Shown here: one piece after another, positions 29,501 through 38,500 of the stretch | Layout: each line of letters opens with the position of its first letter | Position numbering within the stretch: the stretch's first letter is position 1 | Source of the DNA: Agarophyton chilense | Taxonomy: Eukaryota > Rhodophyta > Florideophyceae > Gracilariales > Gracilariaceae | DNA length: 64,000 bases | Assembly: GCA_030374765.1 (NCBI GenBank) | Contig: JARGXX010000013.1 | Coordinates: forward strand, 558,001 to 622,000 | Direction of reading: 5' to 3' | Notes under the pieces: model-generated | What the model was told of the DNA's origin: nothing | The model's database searches: none | What the model saw: only the letters and a program-made list of their open reading frames with translations | Translations under genes and position numbers: made by a program

Positions 29501-32500
29501 ATGTATTCGGCCGAGTCACCATAACTTGACTCTTGACCTAAAAGTGGAGTAACCGCTCTATCAAATTTCTCTGCATCGTCAACCAAGACTGGAGTGCCAA
29601 ATCTCATTGCCGATTCGAGAGTTCGCATGTATGACTTTTTACCAGTTGCTGTGAAGGAGCTTTCCGAAATCCGCACTTCCATTTGTAAGGAATCAGAACT
29701 GGAAAAGCTATCCCTGTCATTGGACGTATTTGGATTGACAAGAACCCGGCGCAGAAGTTCTCCACAGCTTCGTGTCGGATCGACTATCAAAGGAAATCGA
29801 GCCGCTCTCTTCAATATAGCAAAGTTTTCAAGGCTCGTTTTGTCTGTCGCTAAATCGCGAGAAGACCAAAAGCCCCGTTCTTCAGTTGTTGTTAAATAAT
29901 GCGCCAACTCGGTCTTCCTCTCGAACGGAACAGCTTCCCGTTCCAGTATTTCTTTCCATTGTGAAACAAGCAGAGTGCGACTACTGTGATCCATAGCGCC
30001 GGCGTAGGAAACAAAAGCAGCGCCAAGGACAGCGTTTCCCCAGATTGTTACTGCTGAAGCATTAAGAACATTAAGCTCTGTTTTCCAACGGTCCCATTCC
30101 TCGGCGAGGGAATCCAACATTTCTTCAGCCCTGGAAAGATTCCCCTTCGAATCTTCAATTTCACCTCGCACTTTCTCTGCTTCTGCAACCAATTTAGCGT
30201 ATCCAGTTTTGCAATTATCAATTCTCTGCTGGCAAATATCAGCCTCATCCTCAGCGATTTCTTGCTTCTCGAGAAGCTCCGCTTGTTCATTTTGAAGGTC
30301 AAGAACTTCGGCTTCCAACGGTTCCACTGTTTCTTTTACCTTAGAGTACCCAAGGATGGCTAACGTCCACTCTGCCAACGGGCCGGCTGCGCGAGAAGCA
30401 TAAGAAATCCTAGGCACGTCAAAGTCAGGATTTCTCAATACTTTCTTTTCCACTCTGGCTCTAAGGCCCCGGGTTATACTTTCAACATCAAAGTTCACAA
30501 TACTGGATATGAATTCTGAGCTACGCATTTGTGCTCGAATATGACTCCACGAATACTGAGCTTCAGTCTTTCTTCTGGATGCATCCAAAACCATCATGAC
30601 GGCCTCAAGTGCTAATTTCACAGCTGGAGGGGGGCTCGGCATTGCCCTTAACTCGTCTAGAAACTCTTTTCTAATGGAGTCGACGGCTTCTCGGGCTGCT
30701 TCAAGTTTCGGCTGAACAACAGCCAAGTTTTCTGACACTTCTGTTTCTCTTTCCTGGACAGCATTAGACGCCTCTAACGCAGCCAAAGCTAACTGCTCTG
30801 CAGCAACCTTAGACTTCTCCGCAAGGCGTTGCTCTTCAATCATCTTGGCCAACATCTCATTTGCGTCTTTTTCTTTACCATGTAATCTATCTGCTTTTTC
30901 GCAAAGAGACTCTTTCACAAGGTCAACTGCTGTTCCCGCATTGCGTAATCTGCGCAGACCTTCAGTGTGACGATCAACCCCAGCATGAATTTCATTCCCT
31001 TTTTCGAGAGCGATTCGATTGAGTTGTTCGATGAATTCTAAAAAATGACGAGGAGTTACTGTAGCAACATTCTTCAGTCTTCCATACATTCGCTTTGAAA
31101 ACTCATGAATACCAACAACCCCACGGATAATTTGATCTCTCTCATAACCATGTGAAACCTCTATTTTCAACTCGGCCACCGCTTCAAGGGTTGGGCGAGC
31201 CCAATCACCGATCCAATCGACGGTGCATCTGTTGTATAATGCTGGTGATCTTTTTGAAATATCTTTCCAAGACACACTCGACGATGTAATCGAGTCGATA
31301 TCTGTGCCAATACTTACTTCTGCCGAAATCGTGAAGATTATGTGAAGATTGGTTCTTATCCGGCGCACAAACTCACCGTATAGAGACTGTTCCGATGAAG
31401 TAATAGAGCTCTTATTAGAGATCGTCTGTCTCAGTTCATTCAACAAGTTCGTCCTTTCATCTCCAGAGAAAAGACCAGGAACCTCGCCGCATGCAAGTAG
31501 AGAATTCATTAGTTCCAAAAAGCCACTATCCATTGAATGGCTTTCGTCGAAAATAATAAGAAGCTGGTGATTTAAAAGAGCGGTTTCTTTGAGAATAGAG
31601 CGAAGGTCAGTTGCAAAGTCTCGTTCCGTGTATGCCGAATGGGAACGCACTTGGTGAACTTCCAAGCCAAGCATCCATGCGGCAAAGCGAGCGAGAGTCT
31701 TTTTACCAGTCCCCGGAGCGCCTATTAAAACTGCGTGGCCCATAGGATGGCCAAGAACCCTTTCTATTCGGGTCAAGTGGGTCAGGACATCATCGGTTAC
31801 GGCAAATTGATCAATCATAGCCCTCCACTCATCCGATTTACCTTTGAGGTTCCCACTCATCCAAGAGCCACCAAGCCCTTCTTCTTCGGCAAAAACTCGA
31901 AGCTTTTGGTAAACAAGTGTCCTGAACTTGGATAGATTTCCAACCTTCTGAAAAAGCCTTGAGTCTATGGTGGGACTTTGTTCAGAAGTCCACGAAGTGA
32001 AGAGAACATCAGACATGTTCTTTCCATGGGCATTAAGGTGTTTGAAGGCGATTTCTCGCAGATCGGAATCAGCGATATGGCGTTCGGCATCCGTGACTAG
32101 ACGATCACAAAACAATCTCCTGGCCTCGTAAATAAATGCATCAGTAACGTTAGACCATGCATGCTCTGCAGGATCGTCTGAGAAATGGATCGAAGAACCG
32201 ATGGAAGATTGCTCGGACAGCAGGATTTGCGTCATTCCTCGAATCCATCTGCTCAACTCACGCGGGGAGTATATGTAGTGAGGTTTAAGAGGTCCGTTCT
32301 CTTTTGGACAAAACCTTTCTTTGTTACTCTTGTAGTAGTTCACCATAGCTGCAGTAAGATCTGGGGTTCGAAATCCAATCTGGGGGTGATAAATTCTCAG
32401 CAAAGAATCGACAAAAGTTCCGTAAATGACCTCAAGGTCTCCAAAAGATGGCTGTTCAACGTATATAACATTGCAATGCCTGAGAAATCGTTCAGGTAAT

Positions 32501-35500
32501 TTGTACCTGCCAGCAGTATCTTCTGGATTACACGCTGCAACAATTTGAACGCCTTCAACAGTTACCCACCTCGGGGGAGTACCTTCCCAGAACCCCCCAT
32601 GTTCGGCCAAGCAACGTAAGAAGGATACAGATGTTTGTGTCTTAAAGACATCTGGCTTTTCTAAGTTCACCTCGTCACAGAACAGTACAACACGACAGCC
32701 GGCTGATTTGGGGTGAAGAACAAACGCACCGTTCGGGCGTTTTGTTATTGTTGTGCTTCCTCTCAAGGCCGCAAGAAGGTTTTCAGGTTTGGTTTCCGAG
32801 GAGAAACTGAGGCTCGCTAGAGATATGTTCGGTACTTTTCGCAATGTGCTCGTAAGCAACATACTCTTTCCACATCCAGGAGGTCCGCAAAGAAGCAATG
32901 GGCTAATGATTAGGCCCGAAGATATATCAATATTCAAGAAGTCAAGCAGAAGAGACTCCAATCTCACCGTAGTTGCGGTAGGAACAACAAAATCCGGACT
33001 CCCAATGTCTGCGTCTCGTAACGACTGATTCGTGGAAGGTATCAGCTCTTCATGTTTCACAAAATGCCCATCGCCGGTTATGTTTACGTTCGACAAGTCA
33101 GATGGAAGAACTACACCAGAAAGGCTCTCTTGAAACTCAGGGTCGTTGGCTATTGCTTCCATCAGTTGCTCTGTAATTCGTCTTCGATCCAACTGACTGA
33201 CTCCAGCACCAATTGTCTTGACGGTTGTCATTAACATGATCCTTAGCATCACAGATATTGGAATGCTATTCCGCGATTTCGACAAGGATTGATAGTACTC
33301 GCTCTTGTTCAGTGTAGACTGAGATATCGAGTACCTCAGAAGTGTGGAAGCCAGCAGAACAGTAAATGAATTCAGAAGCGACTCCACCGGAACATTCAAA
33401 ACATAATAAAAGGATTGAAGGGCATCTCGAGCCAGGCGAGCAACAACTCGTCCAAATTGAAACAAGGAGGTACACCAAGGATTCGGTATGCAATATTGTT
33501 CTGCAATCTGAACCACAGAATTGCTGAATACATCTTCAAGACCGGAATGACTCCCGAAACATATCATTCCACACCGAGAAACCGTACTGGGATTCGCTTG
33601 TTCCAACGAATGCGTCTCGAACAAAATTCTCGTGTTGTTCAAAAGAGGTATTTGCTCACCTGTTGGAAGCGTAAGTATTCGATTATCGTCGAGAACGGAA
33701 TTAAGATTCTCTACCCAGTTTGGATCGACATCTCCGTCGAATACAATCCAATGAAGTGGAAACTCTTGTTTCTCTGCTGCTCCGGTTTCGACAATACATC
33801 GAAGAGTCTTTGTGAATATCCCATCCGTCCACTCCCTTGTGAGGGGGTCTAAATAGCCATAAAGTTGTCTCATTGACAAAAGTTTGGCATCAATCACGGT
33901 TATGGAAGATTTCTGGGATCTCTTCGTTTCGGACACCGAGTTTGACTCTTTTGCAAGTACATATATCTTGATGGCTTCATGAAGAATGCGCCATGTGGTG
34001 GATTTCCCTGATCCTGACGATCCGACTAGAATGACACCAGATTGGTGTCTCAATAAGCAGTACAATTGCCTAATTTTCTCCATCATGACTGTGTCTTTTA
34101 TGAGATTAAGATTGCTCACAACTTCTGAGAGAATAGCTTCCACTTTGTCTGGCAGCCTGGGAGCAAAATGAGAAGCTCGGGTAAAAGTTAATGCAACTGT
34201 GGCTTCGTAATCGGCCACATGCTTCATGTCCAACTTTGGCTTCAAAACTTCGGCAACTCCTTGCACTACAACATTCTCTTCAAATTCCAAAGTTTTCCTC
34301 ACTCCCTCGTTTTCCACGTTAAAACTTCCTTCTCGGAGAAGATTTCCGCAAGCAACTATGCTGCTTTTGAGGGACCGTAAGCCAAAATCATAGTGCGAGC
34401 GGGATCCTAAAACGTTCTTTAAGCTTTCAAATAATGAAACGAGTTTCCGAGCAAGAGTGCCTGATGATTTGAATCCATTGCAGAGCAAAAGAACTTCTGC
34501 AATTGAAACAGAATCCGGTCTTGACATTGCACAGGGCCTGAAAAGCGATTTTAGGTTGGCAGGAAGGTCTCTTCGTCCTGTATATGTAGGATTCATCGTC
34601 ACAAAAATCCCGACCCCTGATTGAATTGTAATAGGAACACTACCCCCATAGAAATTGGGAACTCGCTTGACCCCTTTTCGGATCGATTGTTGCAGTACTG
34701 CCAATTGACCTGAAGTTGAAGACAAAATATGTGCTGAGAGACGATTGAACTCATCAAAACAAACCCAGCATCCCACTCTACACGCTCCGGCAAGAATTCT
34801 ACCTACTGAAACAGAATCAAAGGTCTCATCACAGTTGAACACAGCCACAAATCGCCCGTGCATCCTACCCAATGCCTTTACGGTCTCTGTCTTTCCGGTA
34901 CCAGCGGGGCCAAAAGGACTTCCACCGAAACCTCTTCGTAATGCTTCACTCAAGGATAAAAAACAACGCGATGTGACTTCCGTATGGACTAATGTGTCTC
35001 CCATTCCTAAATACTCCCATCCGTAGTCAGAGACCGTAGATGCGCAACAAATCTGAACTGCAGTAACTTTGTCACAATCTGCTTTGATAGATGCATAATA
35101 TCGTACTTCATGACTCCATAGATGACTCGCAGGGTCCCTTACATCTTCTTTCTCTAGGCGACGAACGAAGTCTCGTTGATACACGACTTCTTTCAGAATC
35201 TGATCTCGCCAGAGCTCTTTCCTTCTTCCAGAGCTCTGTTCGTCGCTCAGTGTACATTCCATAAGACTTAAATCCAAGAGAAGTTCTGCAAAACGGCGTT
35301 GTAGTTGATCGTAGACTACTCGCCCAGCACCGTCTTTCATGGCACTCTCAATCACCTGCACGAAAACTATTTTACATCCCAATAGACTAACTTGTGCTGG
35401 ATGTTTCAGAAATTCCTGTATGAAGCTAGAAAATGAAGCATTAGACTCATTCGAGTACAGAGGAAGGAACATATTCATTGCTTTGAGGAGCGACATTTTC

Positions 35501-38500
35501 AAAGACTCTTTGATGGCATGCTGAAGGCGAGTCAGCCATTCGGTTATGCTATCGCGTCCCGTAACACACACAGGATCAATAAAAGATATAACTTCTCCTT
35601 CTTTCGACTCAATTCTCGATATTTCGGTGATATGTCCGCTCTTTTCGAAGGACAGACGAGCAACACCTGGGAACAACTTTCCCATGTGTGATGATATACA
35701 CTCAAGATCTTCAAAAGTTACAGACAGAACTTGCAGTAAATCGTTGTCTGAAAGAAAAAAAAACCTTGGAAACAGAGATCGTTGGGTTTCCAAGAATTTC
35801 GAGAGCCCTCGGACCACACCTTTTAGCTCCTCCAGCATATAAGTTAGACCTTTGATTCGTTCTAACCCTTCAAGTATACCCTGAGCAGACTCAATTTCTT
35901 TTCCAACGGCTGAAAACCGGGCATGCACATTGGAAAACACACTAAACTCTTCTTGAAGTTCGACCCGCAGCCCACGAGAGACAATACCTGAATTATCATC
36001 TCGGCCAAATAGACTATGCAGATGAGCCCATTGAGACTGAACATCAACCAATATTTCGAGATCTGAATGGCACTCAGAAAGGCGTCTTTCCCACATTGCG
36101 CGCTCTGATTCAAACAGTCTGGCGTGCTTCGAGCTTTGCATAGTTTCCAGGGCTTGCAAATGCTCATCAAGATCATTTAGTAAGTCCGGGATCTCTTGTA
36201 AAACTGCAATACCATTGTGAAATGAGAACGAGCACTTTCGTGCGGTCCATGTCTTAGCAATGCTGTCAAGAAAGTCACACAAGGCCGCCTCTCCGGCAGC
36301 GTTTTCAAGAACATTGCGTAGGTAGTTCTCATGAGCGGATAGGTCTAACTCCCACAAAAGACGAAGAGGTGTATCGCAAAGTCGAACTTCTGGATAAGAT
36401 GGCCCGAAAAAACGTTGTAGCAACTCTCTTTCACGTGGAGGGGAGAGCGTTACGGACCACAAGTCAGCTAGAATCGAATTAGCCGTTATATACTTCGATA
36501 TGATTTCTGTCAAACGCTTGGCTTCCCTTTTTGCGCCAGTTGCTTTGGAAATCGTAATAATTTCCTGTTTGAGACATTCCAACTCGTCACTTACCGAGTT
36601 CGGATCGATGCCTTTGAAAGATTTCCCCAACAAGCCACGTACGCATTGCTCAACACTTTTTAAACGCTGAATTCCCTTTTTCACTCTTCGAAGCTCTTCA
36701 AGTACACTTCCTGCGGCTTTTCTTTCTAGTAGATGATCACTCCCGAGAGCTTTCCCAATCCTTTCCAAATCTTCACCACGACTGTCTAGAAGCACTAATT
36801 GGTGCTCGAGATCCTCGACAAGTACCTCTGACTCAATGAAACCTTCTTTACCAGCAACATCATTACGGATCGTCTGAAAATCTGCAAACAATGTGGCTAA
36901 CTTATTCTGATGTAGAGTCCTCTCTTCTTCATACTTCTGAAGTAGAATCCCCTTGTTCAGAAGCACAGATCGACTGCGTTGATCATAAACACCGGCCAAA
37001 TGTCCGAAATGCGATCTCAGGCTTTCGGCTAGAATCCATGTCTCTGTTGAAGTTGGCTTCAAAAATGAGATGTCATTAAGACGAACCGAAATATCTTCAT
37101 ATTTCTTCTCCAATGATTCCAAGTTGTTTATCGTGAAATTCAGTCTAGGAAGATAGTTCTCTTTGATTCTTTGCAGTTCCAATAAGCTACCCACCCCTCT
37201 ATTATCGCCAGTACTCTTAAGAACTGATAGCGCCACTGATATGTCTTTGTAGCAAGTCTGAGATGTTTCAGCGGCTCCTGTCGCGAAACGATTAGAAAGA
37301 ACACTGAGCAGCTTTCTCAAGTTGCCCTGCAAATGATTGCTCAGCGCACCACAATCCAATGCCAAAGAGCGGTCGGAGTCTGGGGGAAATACAGGCCGGT
37401 CTTGAAGAGCGCTGATCTCTTCGATCTGGCAAGCAAGAAATTCAAGAATTTCGGGGAGCTCAACCAACCCATGATCCAAGGAAGGAATGGAAGTTTCATC
37501 GATCACAAGAAAGCGCTTGAAGACGTTCCACTGTCCCAATGTCTCACAGATTCGAATTCGAAGCTCATCGATAGCGGAGAACGGGTTTTGTTGTTTGATG
37601 GAGATTAATTTACTCCCATGACACTGAAGGTGAAATGTTGCAACCCGACAACAAGATGAATTCCAATCTTCGTTCGAGCCCAATAGTTTTGTAAAACTCG
37701 CAGATAAAAACTTCACAGAGTCATCATAGGTACGACCCAGGGATTGGTAAAAATAATTCTCGAAATCTACAACATCGGGTGTGCAAGATATTAATCTCTG
37801 TCCGGAAGAAGAAATCACGTTGATGAATAAACTTGGAAGCAACAAATCCTTCGTATTTAGCGCCTTCAACCAACAATGCTGCAATTTCTTGAAAAACTCC
37901 ATGACAGATTCAATAAGGAAAGGCATCCAAATCCTATGCAAGTACTTCTCCACATCAAATTCTGTAAAGCGCATAGCAACGGTTCTCTTTGCCCCCGAAA
38001 AAGCCTGCAATGCATTATAAGCGTAGCTCTCGGTTTCTTCACTTAAGGCTCCCTGTGTTAGACACGGAAAAATATCTTTCAAGTTCTCGAGAGAGGCTTC
38101 CATTGCTCGATCACATTCTTGAAGAATTTGAGCACCATAAAAGAGTGAAGAGCATTGTTCCAATAGCTCTGTCGAGTAATTTTCGAGCTCTCGAAGCGAA
38201 CTATTCCAAAACATCTTGAAGCCTTTCTCGAACATGATGTATAGTTTTTGAAGCTCAGGTTCTATTAAGCAAAACAATCGCAGAAACATATCGTTTTCCA
38301 TTCTGGATAAGCTGAAGTACGTTCTGTTGAAACAATCGAGCGCTTCATCAAGTTTTGAATACACTGCAAATAAAGACTTCCCAGAACGGGCCATGTCCAG
38401 ATGTTTCTCACTGAAAGCAGCATGAAGTTCACGATCTTGACGCACAGAACGTACCACTTCAAACATTCTTATTTGATCCCACGATAATGAAAGCAGAAGC